A stretch of DNA of 64,000 nt from an uncultured bacterium (GCA_905214725.1 CAJMNH010000004.1:148351-212350), one strand, 5' to 3'; positions 1-8,627 are shown, counted from the stretch's first letter. The notes: a model not told the origin generated them from the letters alone. A program made the numbers and translations.

Positions 1-63
1 CTGCGCAGAGACGCTCCCCGTGCCAAGCGCACCGAAACACAGTGCTAAAATCAATCGCTTCAT
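1..63 (-). CDS. N-terminal fragment of an exported protein (outer-membrane efflux candidate)
   Basis: Reading leftwards, 21 codons run off the window edge. They encode MKRLILALCF followed by a short hydrophobic stretch ending SVSAQ, a clear Sec signal peptide with a likely cleavage site after the Ala-x-Ala-like end. An in-frame ATG at 78 would add five residues; I prefer 63 because it gives a compact signal peptide. The gene lies about 24 nt after the stop of the TetR regulator and on the same strand. In Bacteroidetes a TetR gene in this position is often followed by tolC, an HlyD-type adaptor and an AcrB-type pump, so a TolC-like protein is the best guess. That is inferred from context only, because no mature sequence is visible. 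Confidence 0.5.
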   Translation of the reverse strand, partial: MKRLILALCFGALGTGSVSAQ

Positions 64-87
64 ACCTTTTCTTATCATCTGTAAATA

Positions 88-708
88 TTACTTCTTCTCT
101 TTCTGCTTTTCAAGGAAATCATCGATAAAGCGCATCCCTTTTTCGGTCGAAATGCCCCGAAGGAAATTTACGACTAAAAACACTAACGCATCATTCGTAG
201 ACATATTATGCGACAGCAATACATCTTTTCGCACCACCAAGCCTTCCACCGAATAACGCAAAAGCGTAATAGCCAGATCGAAATTGACGATCCCCTGAAA
301 ATACCCCTCTTCCACACCGCGCGACAGCGCGATCTTAAACTGTTCGAGGCCTTCCCTGCTGCGGCTGCGCTCGGATACGAGCCGTTCATAAACCTTCGGA
401 TAAAACCGCCGGAGGTTGCTTTGCAGCCGATGGCTCACCTCTGCTGAGTTCATCACGTCGCCGAAGACCAGCAGCATCGCTTCGAGTACGTTCTTCGCCT
501 GCGCCCCCAGTTCGGCATGCCGCTTGTCCTGTTCATGTATGTAGTAGCTGAGGCACTGATAGAGCAACTCTTCCTTGTCGCCGAACATCTCATAGAGCGT
601 ACGTTTCGACACTCCGATATGACGGGCGATATCGTCCATCCGCACCGCTTTGATACCCTGCTCGACGAACATTTCAGCCGCTGATTTGATGATGGTTTCA
701 CGTTGCAT
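88..708 (-). CDS. TetR/AcrR-family transcriptional regulator
   Basis: 206 aa, the usual TetR length. Residues about 5-50 form the DNA-binding domain with the helix-turn-helix 'MDDIARHIGVSKRTLYEMF' and the typical 'GDKEELL' that follows it. The remaining helical part would bind an unknown ligand and mediate dimerisation. The next gene downstream encodes a signal-peptide protein, so this is probably the local repressor of an efflux or export operon, possibly including itself. The start at 708 follows a -7 box at 735-742 with a TTTG at a proper distance upstream. The family is certain; the ligand and targets are unknown. Confidence 0.9.
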   Translation of the reverse strand: MQRETIIKSAAEMFVEQGIKAVRMDDIARHIGVSKRTLYEMFGDKEELLYQCLSYYIHEQDKRHAELGAQAKNVLEAMLLVFGDVMNSAEVSHRLQSNLRRFYPKVYERLVSERSRSREGLEQFKIALSRGVEEGYFQGIVNFDLAITLLRYSVEGLVVRKDVLLSHNMSTNDALVFLVVNFLRGISTEKGMRFIDDFLEKQKEKK

Positions 709-734
709 ACTCGTTTTACCGGTTGATCTGGCAG

Positions 735-766
735 CAAAGGTAGAAAAGAAAACTTAAAAAACAAAA
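735..766 (-). promoter_or_regulatory. promoter of the TetR gene
   Basis: On the minus strand TACCTTTG (742-735) matches the Bacteroidetes -7 box TAnnTTTG, and a T-rich TTTG lies 19 nt upstream (around 762-765). Transcription would start about 20-25 nt before the TetR ATG. The rest of 743-941 is AT-rich and holds no convincing gene. Confidence 0.7.
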
Positions 767-941
767 AAAGTTTTCAATTTTACACGATTATTTTTTCAGA
801 TAAGCCCATACGCCCAACCATTCATCTATTTAAAATAATAAATATAAACGATTTAACCTTTCCATCCGGCTAAAATATGCAACCCGCCGAAATTCAGCCG
901 CCACATCCGAATCGCACGGTCCGAATCTCTCTTTCCAGAAA

Positions 942-1580
942 TTACCGCATGCAGCGAAACTCTTCGTCGAAGAGTCCGTCGAATCGCTCCCGCAACCGTT
1001 TTTCATCGGAGAGCATCGCCCGCAGTTCGGCAAGACGGGTCGCATTCTCCGATTCGGGCAGCCACAAATGCAGATAACCCGCCTCGCCGTATTTGGTAAC
1101 CAGATGCCGAGCGAAGCGGGCAAACTGGCCCTCTCGGTCGAGTTGCGGATAGTGCTCCAATCCGTATTGCACCGTCCGTCGCAGCGTCGTATCGCAATCG
1201 ATCACACGGTCGGCCTCGGCTACGATCCTTCCGTAAATCGTACGGGGCGGACGCCCTGCCGAAGCGCGATGATCTTCCACCGCATCGGCGATAACGTCCA
1301 CCTCCTCGGCGGAAAACCAACGGCGCAGATTCGGATCTTCACGCACGATACGCGCCGATACCTCATGGTGTCGTTCGCGACCCGCCACAAGCCCCGTATC
1401 GTGATAAGCCGCCACGGCATAGACCATATCGGGGTTCACCTCGTAATAAGTTGCCAACCGCAGGCTCGCGGCGATTACGGTCAGCGCATGATCGCGCCGA
1501 TGCGCCCGATCGAATGCGTCGTAACGAGGCAGTATCTTGCGCGCAACATATCGAAACAACTCTTCATTCACTTTTTTCAT
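942..1580 (-). CDS. HD-domain protein (putative metal-dependent phosphohydrolase)
   Basis: 212 aa. The HD signature is present: an early His in the DRAHRRDH stretch, 'AAYHDTGL' carrying the His-Asp pair, and a later 'EDHRAS' with another candidate metal ligand. HD proteins hydrolyse phosphate esters of nucleotides or related small molecules; the substrate here cannot be read from sequence. The open frame extends upstream to 1613, but that part overlaps a terminator hairpin. I take the ATG at 1580 (MKKVNEELF). A -7 box lies only 5 nt upstream of it, so the mRNA may have almost no leader. Not obviously in an operon. Confidence 0.85.
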   Translation of the reverse strand: MKKVNEELFRYVARKILPRYDAFDRAHRRDHALTVIAASLRLATYYEVNPDMVYAVAAYHDTGLVAGRERHHEVSARIVREDPNLRRWFSAEEVDVIADAVEDHRASAGRPPRTIYGRIVAEADRVIDCDTTLRRTVQYGLEHYPQLDREGQFARFARHLVTKYGEAGYLHLWLPESENATRLAELRAMLSDEKRLRERFDGLFDEEFRCMR

Positions 1581-1585
1581 GACCG

Positions 1586-1593
1586 CAAAAGTA
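1586..1593 (-). promoter_or_regulatory. -7 box immediately upstream of the HD gene
   Basis: TACTTTTG on the minus strand fits TAnnTTTG. It is unusually close to the ATG at 1580, which predicts a leaderless or nearly leaderless transcript. An A-run just upstream (T-run on the minus strand) belongs to the preceding terminator. Confidence 0.5.
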
Positions 1594-1594
1594 C

Positions 1595-1637
1595 AAAAAA
1601 AGCGTCGTTCCATTCTAATCTAAGGAACGACGCTTTT
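1595..1637 (-). terminator. intrinsic terminator after the DUF805 pair
   Basis: A 14-bp perfect inverted repeat (arms 1598-1611 and 1624-1637) is followed on the minus strand by a run of T residues. It lies 17 nt past the stop of the DUF805 gene that ends at 1654. Confidence 0.85.
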
Positions 1638-1653
1638 CCGATCGGGCTGTTAT

Positions 1654-2187
1654 TTATTCCTCTTTCGGAGTTTCCGCCTGCGACGCCTCTGCCTCAACGA
1701 CAGACACCGCCGGCGCCTCCTCCTCTTTGGGATTGGGGCCGTACTGGTTCTCACCGTGCTGCGAATTAAGGCACATCCACACAAGCATCCAAATAGCAAC
1801 GGCCATCAATACTACAAATCCTACGCCCGTAAGTATCATACCGCTGCTCTTCCCTCCGATCAGCAACACACTGCCGATCACCATTCCGATCGTGCAGACG
1901 ATCGCCACACCGTAATAGCCGACCAGCCACCAACCGCTGCGACCGATATCGTGTAACCGTCGTACGACGACGGCCAATTGCGGCAAAAAGATGAAAAGGC
2001 CGTAAAGCGATGTCAAAAATCTCGGTTTTGTCGGCTTAACAGGGGACGCGCCGAAAAGCAGATAATCGAGTATCATCGCCACAATCAGGAAAATCACATT
2101 GAACAACATGAACATCCAATACTCCTTGCGGCGCGCACGCCCCTCGAAGGTCACATACTTTTTAATACAAGTCAACCACCATTTCAT
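1654..2187 (-). CDS. DUF805 membrane protein (first of two paralogues)
   Basis: 177 aa with the DUF805 hallmark start: 'MKWWLTCIKKYVTFEGRARRKEYW' type region (W-x-R/K-Y-x-x-F-x-G-R-A-R-R), then about four hydrophobic segments, and 'RRLHDIGRSGWW' in the middle, also typical of the family. The C-terminus is acidic and probably cytoplasmic. DUF805 (YhaH-like) proteins sit in the inner membrane and have no established biochemical role. It lies 12 nt after a paralogue and the pair shares one promoter (2831-2838) and one terminator. Confidence 0.9.
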   Translation of the reverse strand: MKWWLTCIKKYVTFEGRARRKEYWMFMLFNVIFLIVAMILDYLLFGASPVKPTKPRFLTSLYGLFIFLPQLAVVVRRLHDIGRSGWWLVGYYGVAIVCTIGMVIGSVLLIGGKSSGMILTGVGFVVLMAVAIWMLVWMCLNSQHGENQYGPNPKEEEAPAVSVVEAEASQAETPKEE

Positions 2188-2199
2188 AAGCTATCGATT

Positions 2200-2796
2200 T
2201 TAAGTTAAACGATCCATTTCACCCTCCTGCACCGCAACGTCCGCGGCCGGAATCTCAGCTTTCGGATCGACGCCATAACGATTTTCGCCCTTCTCGGAGT
2301 CGATGCACATGGCTGCGATGCCTACCGCCGACAACAATCCCATTGCCAACACCGTCGGCCGGACTACGATCCAAAGCACCGCAACCGTCTGCATCCCCGA
2401 CAATCCCTCCAAAGCGCCGCCCTCGGAAAATTGCAGTATCGAAGCGGACAGCCACTGCCAACAAACCAGATAAAGCGCATAGTAGCCCAACAACCATTTG
2501 CCGCTCAACCCGATGTCGTGCAGCCGTCGCACCCGCACGGCCAATCCGGGCAGAAACGTGGCCAACAGCCAAATGTAAAAGAGCGCGACGGCTCCGAAAA
2601 TCGTCAATGCATACGCCGTTGCATTCCCCTCGTTGCCGGTTGTCTTATAGGCAAGTGCTCCGATCAATACAGCGGAACCAAGGATAAGTATAAAATAGAC
2701 GAGCGTGTTGAACAATGCGAACATCCAAAACTCCCGCCGGCGGGCGCGCCCGCGGAAATTGACGTAGTTACGCATACATTTGAGCCACCATTTCAT
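2200..2796 (-). CDS. DUF805 membrane protein (second of two paralogues)
   Basis: 198 aa. The N-terminus (MKWWLKCMRNYVNFRGRARR) and the internal 'VRRLHDIGLSGKW' motif match its downstream neighbour closely, so the two arose by tandem duplication. About four membrane segments are visible, then the conserved 'ENRYG-x-DP' near the end, as in the neighbour ('ENQYGPNP'). First gene of the two-gene operon. Function unknown. Confidence 0.9.
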   Translation of the reverse strand: MKWWLKCMRNYVNFRGRARRREFWMFALFNTLVYFILILGSAVLIGALAYKTTGNEGNATAYALTIFGAVALFYIWLLATFLPGLAVRVRRLHDIGLSGKWLLGYYALYLVCWQWLSASILQFSEGGALEGLSGMQTVAVLWIVVRPTVLAMGLLSAVGIAAMCIDSEKGENRYGVDPKAEIPAADVAVQEGEMDRLT

Positions 2797-2830
2797 CGGA
2801 TCAAGGCGTCGGCTTTCCCATTAACATTTA

Positions 2831-2838
2831 CAAATATA
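2831..2838 (-). promoter_or_regulatory. -7 box for the DUF805 operon
   Basis: TATATTTG on the minus strand, 35 nt upstream of the ATG at 2796. No clear -33 element. The remainder of 2839-2999 shows nothing else I can support. Confidence 0.6.
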
Positions 2839-2991
2839 GACAAAATATCGCAGAACAGGACTATTTTCCGCGGAAAATGCAGAGAAGAAAATTTCCCTGC
2901 AAATCAGGCCATTTACAAGAAATAATGAACAATCGACGATGAAAGCACGCGTACGGATATGCTGTTCCGAACAGGGCCGGCGATCTTTGAC

Positions 2992-3023
2992 AATAAAGAA
3001 ACGACCGACTCGAAAGTCGGCCG
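2992..3023 (-). terminator. intrinsic terminator after the peptide transporter
   Basis: A 9-bp stem (3002-3010 with 3015-3023, one G-U pair) is followed on the minus strand by a T-rich tract. It lies 34 nt past the transporter stop. Confidence 0.75.
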
Positions 3024-3056
3024 TTATTACACACGTTGTATTCAATCGTTAATCGA

Positions 3057-4739
3057 CTACGCATCCGCCGTAGCGCTTTCGAGTTTCTTCATAATCGAGA
3101 AGATGAACGCGGCAGACAGCAGACAGCAAACGATCAGTACGCTCCATACGGCCCACAACGGCATCGACGAACCCCACAAATAGCCGATCAACGCCGTAGC
3201 GTAGTTACCGATGGCCGTCGCTGCGAACCAGCAGCCCATCATCGCGCCCTTGTACTTGGGAGGCGCCACCTTCGAGACGAACGAAATACCCATCGGTGAG
3301 AGAAGCAGCTCGGCAAAGGTCAGCACGAGATAGGTCGAGATCAGCCAATTCTGCGAAACGAGCACGTCGCTCGCGCCGACGACTTTCAGCTGCGCGGGCG
3401 ACATCAGCCCCACCGATCCGAGCGCCAAAATCAGAAAACCGCACGCGGCCACCAACATACCCATGCCGATCTTACGCGGCGCCGAAGGCTCCTTGCCTTT
3501 ACGTCCCAACCAGCCGAACAACGCCATCGACACGGGAGTCAGCGCCACGACGAAGAAAGGATTGAACTGTTGGAACAACTGCGGTTCGATCTTCACCACA
3601 GCCGCCGTCTGCGTATATTTGTAATACAATCCTCCGAGCACGGCCGCTACGATTGCACCGCAAATCGCCCTGCCCTTTCCCGTCTCCGACTGGAACAGTC
3701 CGAACAGCGCATAGACGCCGACGGCCATCAACACGAGATTGAAGATATCGAAGCCCATGCGGGTGATGCCCGTCGCATCCGACGTCGTATAATCGCGGGC
3801 GAAATAGGTCATCGTCGAACCGTTCTGATGGAATGCCATCCAGAAGAAGATCACCACCGCAAAGACAAGCATCAGCGCCGTGATGCGCGAGCGGGTCTGC
3901 TGCGGCGTCAACTCCTTGACGTCATGCTGCACGGCCGCCTGCTGCTTGGCATTGTAGTCGGCGTGCTTGTAGGTCGAACGGAACAGTACATAAATCAGAT
4001 AGGAGACGATCAACGAGAAGCATGCTACGCCGAAACCGTAGTTATAAGCCGTCGAAAGTTTCTCGACGTAAAGCTGCGAGAAAGCCGTAAGATCGGTTAC
4101 GTGCTGACCGCCTACGACAGCCAGTTCCTGCAATTTCGAGAGCGCTTCGGCGCTCATTCCTGCGGCGTTGTCGAGATATTGATGCGCCAGCGCGGGAATC
4201 GAACCGTTGTACGTAAGGCCGCTTTGGCCGAGGAAGTAATTGGTCACCTTCGTCGCGGCCGTAGGCGCGAACATTGCGCCGATATTGATAGCCATGTAGA
4301 AGAGCGAAAAGGCCGAGTCGCGTTTGGACTGGAATTCGGGCGCGTCGTAAAGATTACCGACCATCACCTGCAGGTTGCCCTTGAAAAGGCCCGTGCCGCA
4401 GGCGATCAAGAAGAGCGCGCCGAACATCATCGCCTTGGCTCCTACACCCGTACCCGACGGTACGGCCAACAGCAGATAGCCGAAGAACATGACGAAGATA
4501 CCCAGCGTGACGGTCTTGCCGAAGCCCAGCCAACGGTCGGCGATAATACCGCCGAACAGAGGCATAAAATAGACCATTGCGAGGAAGATGCCGTAGATGT
4601 TCGATGTCACGGCCTCCGTGAAACCGAATTTGGCCTGCAAAAAGAGGGTGAAAATCGCCAGCATGGTGTAGTAACCGAATCGTTCGCCGGTATTGGCCAG
4701 CGCCAGCGCATACAAACCTTTGGGTTGTTCTTTGAACAT
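3057..4739 (-). CDS. POT-family proton-coupled oligopeptide transporter
   Basis: 560 aa, full length for the POT/PTR (DtpT-type) branch of the major facilitator superfamily. Helix 1 contains 'NTGERFGYYT', the ExxER-like proton-coupling motif, and 'FSLFYMAINIGAMFAP' is the second PTR2 signature. About 12-14 hydrophobic helices follow, with a charged loop near the middle. It would take up di- and tripeptides with protons across the inner membrane. Monocistronic: own -7 box at 4792-4799 and own terminator. The exact peptide range is unknown. Confidence 0.93.
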   Translation of the reverse strand: MFKEQPKGLYALALANTGERFGYYTMLAIFTLFLQAKFGFTEAVTSNIYGIFLAMVYFMPLFGGIIADRWLGFGKTVTLGIFVMFFGYLLLAVPSGTGVGAKAMMFGALFLIACGTGLFKGNLQVMVGNLYDAPEFQSKRDSAFSLFYMAINIGAMFAPTAATKVTNYFLGQSGLTYNGSIPALAHQYLDNAAGMSAEALSKLQELAVVGGQHVTDLTAFSQLYVEKLSTAYNYGFGVACFSLIVSYLIYVLFRSTYKHADYNAKQQAAVQHDVKELTPQQTRSRITALMLVFAVVIFFWMAFHQNGSTMTYFARDYTTSDATGITRMGFDIFNLVLMAVGVYALFGLFQSETGKGRAICGAIVAAVLGGLYYKYTQTAAVVKIEPQLFQQFNPFFVVALTPVSMALFGWLGRKGKEPSAPRKIGMGMLVAACGFLILALGSVGLMSPAQLKVVGASDVLVSQNWLISTYLVLTFAELLLSPMGISFVSKVAPPKYKGAMMGCWFAATAIGNYATALIGYLWGSSMPLWAVWSVLIVCCLLSAAFIFSIMKKLESATADA

Positions 4740-4791
4740 AGAGAGAACTTATTTGGGGTTAGTTAGAATTCCTCCGAAAATTCATTGAGGA

Positions 4792-4799
4792 CAAATATA
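4792..4799 (-). promoter_or_regulatory. -7 box for the peptide transporter
   Basis: TATATTTG on the minus strand, 52 nt upstream of the transporter ATG. In the rest of the 4800-5133 gap I see no gene with a start codon and no recognisable riboswitch. Confidence 0.6.
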
Positions 4800-5102
4800 G
4801 CGAAAAAATCGGAAAGATGACCCGCCGATTGCAAAAAAGCCCCGACCGCCGTCCGAATCACAAACGGCCTCATTACGATAACTACTACATCGACGGGGAT
4901 TTTCACCCGCTCGGAACTGCCGCACACAATGGTCACGGCGGGAGGTTCAATTTCAGTTACATCTTATAACTTTAAATATAAAACGAAAGCAGGAACGCTT
5001 TTCGACTTTTTAACGGATAATCCGCACTTTTTAAACATTTTGCAGCCGTTTTATAGCATGAATTAGTAACTGATTCTCAAAAGGATGAAGTAACTTAATA
5101 GA

Positions 5103-5114
5103 TGGCATATGCCA
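5103..5114. promoter_or_regulatory. 12-bp perfect palindrome before a small conserved gene
   Basis: TGGCATATGCCA is a perfect dyad centred 25 nt upstream of the start at 5134. It may be an operator, but with no known regulator nearby this is only a suggestion. Confidence 0.3.
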
Positions 5115-5133
5115 CAAAACCCTCAAATTATTA

Positions 5134-5493
5134 TTGTTTATGAGCTATTTTAATGGTTATCAACGCTTACGCGTTAAGGCGATCCAACAATTCGACGCCA
5201 TTTTCTATGAGAAGGGCAATTTGCGCCGCTGTCATTATCGGATTTGGCACGATCTCGCGCAGCACATCTGGGGTATCTCTTACAAAAGTTATCTCAACAC
5301 CCTGCGCAAGGATACGAGCGACATTCCTAACATGCCGTCTCGGGCCGTAGAGGCCGTGCACAAGTTGACCACGCAACTGCTGCGCGACGAACCGGAGTGG
5401 AAGCGTAAAACGTATATTCACAGGAAAAAACAATCCGAAGGCACTACGGAAAATGAACAGGCGTGCAATCCGCCCGACACACCAAAACACTGA
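5134..5493 (+). CDS. small conserved-looking hypothetical protein
   Basis: 119 aa; the more likely start is the second Met (5140, MSYFNGYQRL). The first 90 residues are rich in aromatic and basic residues ('CHYRIWHDLAQHIWGISYKSYLNTLR'), resembling short Bacteroidetes proteins with a Y-R-x-x-W...S-Y-x-T-F-L pattern and no assigned function. The last 30 residues are polar and look disordered. A minus-strand frame of 107 aa overlaps but has no promoter or terminator. The plus-strand frame is favoured by the strong plus-strand terminator 27 nt downstream. Confidence 0.6.
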   Translation: MFMSYFNGYQRLRVKAIQQFDAIFYEKGNLRRCHYRIWHDLAQHIWGISYKSYLNTLRKDTSDIPNMPSRAVEAVHKLTTQLLRDEPEWKRKTYIHRKKQSEGTTENEQACNPPDTPKH

Positions 5494-5519
5494 AAATTAA
5501 TATCCTGCAAGCCGCGCAT

Positions 5520-5551
5520 AGCTCCGGTATTAAAAGCCGGAGCTATTTTAT
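5520..5551 (+). terminator. intrinsic terminator after the small hypothetical gene
   Basis: An 8-bp perfect stem AGCTCCGG/CCGGAGCT (5520-5527 and 5537-5544) with a 9-nt loop, followed by ATTTTAT. Confidence 0.8.
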
Positions 5552-5732
5552 CCATCTTTCAGGCCAGCAAAATCCGGCGTGATCGGCAGCAGGATCCGTT
5601 CCGTATCCACAAACGCCGGAAAACGGAAAGAGCCGCTCGGCCGAATCGCCGCGAAAGAGCCGCCCGATGCGCATTATTTCACACAGCGAACAGAATCTTT
5701 TGCACGCGAAGGGCAGAAACGCAAAATTTTTG

Positions 5733-5740
5733 TATATTTG
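5733..5740 (+). promoter_or_regulatory. -7 box for the branching enzyme gene
   Basis: TATATTTG, 34 nt upstream of the ATG at 5775; a good match to the Bacteroidetes -7 consensus. Confidence 0.6.
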
Positions 5741-5774
5741 GAAGAACAACCGTATCCGCTAATACGTCGCACCT

Positions 5775-7805
5775 ATGGAAAATACACACCGTCTGAAAAT
5801 GGTCGAACGCGACGAGTGGCTCCGTCCCGTCGAACAGCAACTTCTGGCCCGCCACGAAGCCTATGAAAAACGACTCGGCGAGATATGCAGCGGGAGCGGT
5901 TCGCTCGTCGACTACGCCAACGGCTACCGTTATTTCGGCTGGCAGTACGATCCGACACTCGAAGGATGGTGGTTCCGCGAATGGCTGCCGGGCGCTTACG
6001 ACGTCTATCTTTTCGGCGACTTCAATAACTGGCAGCGTACCGAACTGCGGCTCGACAAGGACGCCCAAGGGGTATGGAGCATTTTCCTGCCCGACGCCAT
6101 GTACGGTCTGCGCCTCAAGCACGGATCGCTCTACAAAATCCACGTCCACGGCCGCAACGGCTGGCTCGACCGCATCCCCGCCTATGCCACGCGGGTCGTA
6201 CAGGACGAGCGGACGAAGAATTTCACGGCGCAGTTCTGGATTCCGCGCCCCTTCGACTGGTCGGACGACTCGTTCGACATCGCCCGCAACAAGGAATTGC
6301 TCATTTACGAGGCTCACGTAGGCATGGCGCAGGAGCGGCCGGGAGTGGGGACTTACCGTGAATTCACCGACAACATCCTGCCAATCATCAAACGCGACGG
6401 TTACAACACCATTCAGCTGATGGCCATCGCCGAGCATCCCTACTACGGTTCATTCGGCTATCACGTATCGAGTCTCTTCGCGCCGTCGTCGCGCTTCGGT
6501 ACGCCCGAAGAACTTAAAGAACTGATTCGTCGCGCGCACGGGCTGGGACTGGCGGTAGTGATGGACCTCGTCCACTCGCACTATGTCAAGAACCTCAACG
6601 AAGGAATCAACGAGCTGGACGGCACCGACCACCTCTACTCGCTCGCAGGCCCCGCCGGCGACCAACCCCACTGGGATTCGAAGCTATTCGACTACGGCAA
6701 ACCGCAGGTGGAACATTTCCTGTTGTCGAACATCAAATATTGGCTCGAAGAATTTCATTTCGACGGATTCCGCTTCGACGGCGTAACGTCGATGCTCTAC
6801 CACCATCACGGCTACGTCACCTTCGACTGCCGCGACCGCTATTTCGACAAGGGCGTAAACGAAGGAGCCGTCACCTACCTCTCGCTGGCCAACCGACTCG
6901 TCCATGACCTGCGCCCTTCGGGCGTCACGATTGCCGAGGACGTAAGCGGTATGCCGGGCGTCTGCATCCCGCAGTCGGAAGGCGGCGTCGGTTTCGACTA
7001 CCGGCTCGGAATGGCTATTCCCGATTTTTGGATCAAACTGCTCAAGGAGATTCCCGACGAGCAGTGGAACATCCACGAAATGTGGTCGGTGATGACCGGA
7101 CGTCTGCCCGGCGTTAAGACCGTCGCCTATGCCGAGTCGCACGATCAAGCGCTCGTGGGCGACAAGACGATCGCCTTTCGACTGATGGACAAGGAGATGT
7201 ACGACCATATGGACCGCGCATCGGAGAACCTCACGATCGACCGCGGCATGGCGCTGCACAAAATGATCCGTCTGATGACCATTTCAACCGGCGGCGATGC
7301 CTATCTAAATTTTATGGGCAACGAATTCGGCCATCCCGAATGGATCGACTTTCCGCGCGAAGGCAACGGGTGGAGCTACGCCCACGCGCGACGGCAGTGG
7401 TCGCTCTCGGAAAACGAATTGCTGCGCTACGCATGGCTGGGCGACTTCGACAAGGCGATGCTCCGGCTGGTCAAAAAATATCGTGTCCTGCGCGACGGCT
7501 ATCCCTACAATTTGCAGATGGACGACCGGAACCAGACGACTGTCTTCTCGCACGGCCCGCTCGTCTTCGTCTTCAACTGGCATCCTTCGGCGTCGATCCC
7601 CGACTATGTCTGCCGCGTTCGGAAAGCAGGATGTTACGAACTGATCTTCTCGACCGACGAACGGCGTTTCGGCGGCACGGAGCGCGCCCGCCTCGGCGGC
7701 GAACATTTCTCTTCGCCCGTCGATAACGGCGACGGCACGACGGCGCCTGCAATCCGCATCTACAACACCTCGCGCACGGCGGCGGTATTTCTGCTTAAAG
7801 AGTAA
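5775..7805 (+). CDS. glgB: 1,4-alpha-glucan branching enzyme
   Basis: 676 aa. It introduces alpha-1,6 branches into glycogen in the cytoplasm. A carbohydrate-binding module-like N-terminus ('VYLFGDFNNW', about residues 77-86) precedes a GH13 barrel with the four conserved regions: 'VVMDLVHSH', 'DGFRFDGV' (nucleophile Asp near residue 332), 'TIAEDVSGMP' (acid/base Glu near 385) and 'AESHDQALVGDKT' (His-Asp near 454). The pattern, especially 'DGFRFDGVTSMLYHHHG', is that of the GH13_8 eukaryote-like branching enzymes common in Bacteroidetes. Monocistronic with a long terminator. No other glycogen gene is adjacent. Confidence 0.95.
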   Translation: MENTHRLKMVERDEWLRPVEQQLLARHEAYEKRLGEICSGSGSLVDYANGYRYFGWQYDPTLEGWWFREWLPGAYDVYLFGDFNNWQRTELRLDKDAQGVWSIFLPDAMYGLRLKHGSLYKIHVHGRNGWLDRIPAYATRVVQDERTKNFTAQFWIPRPFDWSDDSFDIARNKELLIYEAHVGMAQERPGVGTYREFTDNILPIIKRDGYNTIQLMAIAEHPYYGSFGYHVSSLFAPSSRFGTPEELKELIRRAHGLGLAVVMDLVHSHYVKNLNEGINELDGTDHLYSLAGPAGDQPHWDSKLFDYGKPQVEHFLLSNIKYWLEEFHFDGFRFDGVTSMLYHHHGYVTFDCRDRYFDKGVNEGAVTYLSLANRLVHDLRPSGVTIAEDVSGMPGVCIPQSEGGVGFDYRLGMAIPDFWIKLLKEIPDEQWNIHEMWSVMTGRLPGVKTVAYAESHDQALVGDKTIAFRLMDKEMYDHMDRASENLTIDRGMALHKMIRLMTISTGGDAYLNFMGNEFGHPEWIDFPREGNGWSYAHARRQWSLSENELLRYAWLGDFDKAMLRLVKKYRVLRDGYPYNLQMDDRNQTTVFSHGPLVFVFNWHPSASIPDYVCRVRKAGCYELIFSTDERRFGGTERARLGGEHFSSPVDNGDGTTAPAIRIYNTSRTAAVFLLKE

Positions 7806-7809
7806 AGTA

Positions 7810-7844
7810 CAGTCGTGCGGAGCTTTAAAAGCTCCGCACGACTG
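7810..7844. terminator. bidirectional terminator between convergent genes
   Basis: A nearly perfect 35-nt dyad (arms 7810-7826 and 7828-7844) lies between glgB and the convergent DUF5131 gene. T residues are few, but its position 4 nt after the glgB stop fits a shared terminator. Confidence 0.75.
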
Positions 7845-7856
7845 TACGATCTGGTT

Positions 7857-8585
7857 TCAGGACTTTTGCACCTCGAAATCGAGTCCCGCCTTGCGGGCCT
7901 GCGAATGCTGGAATTGCCGCCGGACGCGGTATATCTTACCCTCCTTGCGAAACCGCGCTCCGGTCTGCCGGAATCGAAATTCGACGCCCGCTTCGACGCA
8001 CTGCCGCCGCAGATCGAGCACCCAGTCGCAGTCGCAGACGCGCGCCTCATTACCCGACTCCCCGCCGCACCACACCGAATCGATCCGCCCCGTCGCAAGA
8101 TAGCGGCTCAGATCGAGGCGTTCGAGCAGCGGCTCGCAGATCACCTCCCGCCACCGCAGCGGCAACGAGAGATAGATCGGCAACCGGTAATCGGCGCGAT
8201 CCTGCGTTTCGCAGGTGCAGCACAATACCACGTGCGGCCATCCGTCGCCCCAGTCCGCGGGCAGGCAGGCCGCCACACGGTCGATACGTTTGGTAATGAT
8301 CAGAAACGTGCAGTCGCTCCGTTCGCGGATCATCGTCCAAGCCTCGTCGCGCCACGCGTCGGCCTCCTCGACGAAAAAATCGGAGGTGAAGCAGGTGTAG
8401 ATCGTCTCGCCGGGAGGAATTTTGTAACGACCCGTGCGATCGCGCCGCACGGGCAGGTTGAAAGCCGCGGTTCTACGCACCTGTGAAGCGTCCTGCTCCC
8501 ACTGCGCATCCTGACGGTAGACATAACAGTGACGGCATCCCTCGCTCAGTTTGCGGCATCCGTGCCACAGATTCCAGCCGGCCAT
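7857..8585 (-). CDS. DUF5131 (phage Gp37/Gp68-like) family protein
   Basis: 242 aa. The start 'WNLWHGCRKLSEGCRHCYVYR' carries three Cys in a C-x6-C-x2-C arrangement, which together with 'CCTCETQD', 'ICEPLLE' and 'VWCGGESG' identifies the Gp37/Gp68 family (DUF5131). The family has a radical-SAM-like architecture, but its reaction is not established and I do not assign one. Last gene of a run rhomboid, EEP protein, YhcH protein and this one; 42 nt separate it from the gene before. It is widespread on chromosomes, so it does not by itself indicate a prophage. Confidence 0.85.
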   Translation of the reverse strand: MAGWNLWHGCRKLSEGCRHCYVYRQDAQWEQDASQVRRTAAFNLPVRRDRTGRYKIPPGETIYTCFTSDFFVEEADAWRDEAWTMIRERSDCTFLIITKRIDRVAACLPADWGDGWPHVVLCCTCETQDRADYRLPIYLSLPLRWREVICEPLLERLDLSRYLATGRIDSVWCGGESGNEARVCDCDWVLDLRRQCVEAGVEFRFRQTGARFRKEGKIYRVRRQFQHSQARKAGLDFEVQKS

Positions 8586-8627
8586 GAGAAAATCGAAATT
8601 ATACAGAGCACAAAACGCCCCGACTGA

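Noticed and set aside
4977..5055. TATAAAACG / CGTTTTATA inverted repeat as a second invertible element
   Set aside because: Only 9 bp, with no promoter between the arms; easily due to chance in AT-rich DNA.
4800..5100. Possible riboswitch or minus-strand peptide upstream of the peptide transporter
   Set aside because: No match to riboswitch cores I know, and the open minus frame has no usable start codon.
5167..5490. A 107-aa minus-strand frame opposite the small hypothetical gene
   Set aside because: The terminator and upstream region fit the plus-strand gene; no promoter box is seen for the minus frame.
7857..8585. Prophage remnant suggested by the Gp37/Gp68-like gene
   Set aside because: No other phage gene, integrase or att repeat nearby; the family is common on bacterial chromosomes.
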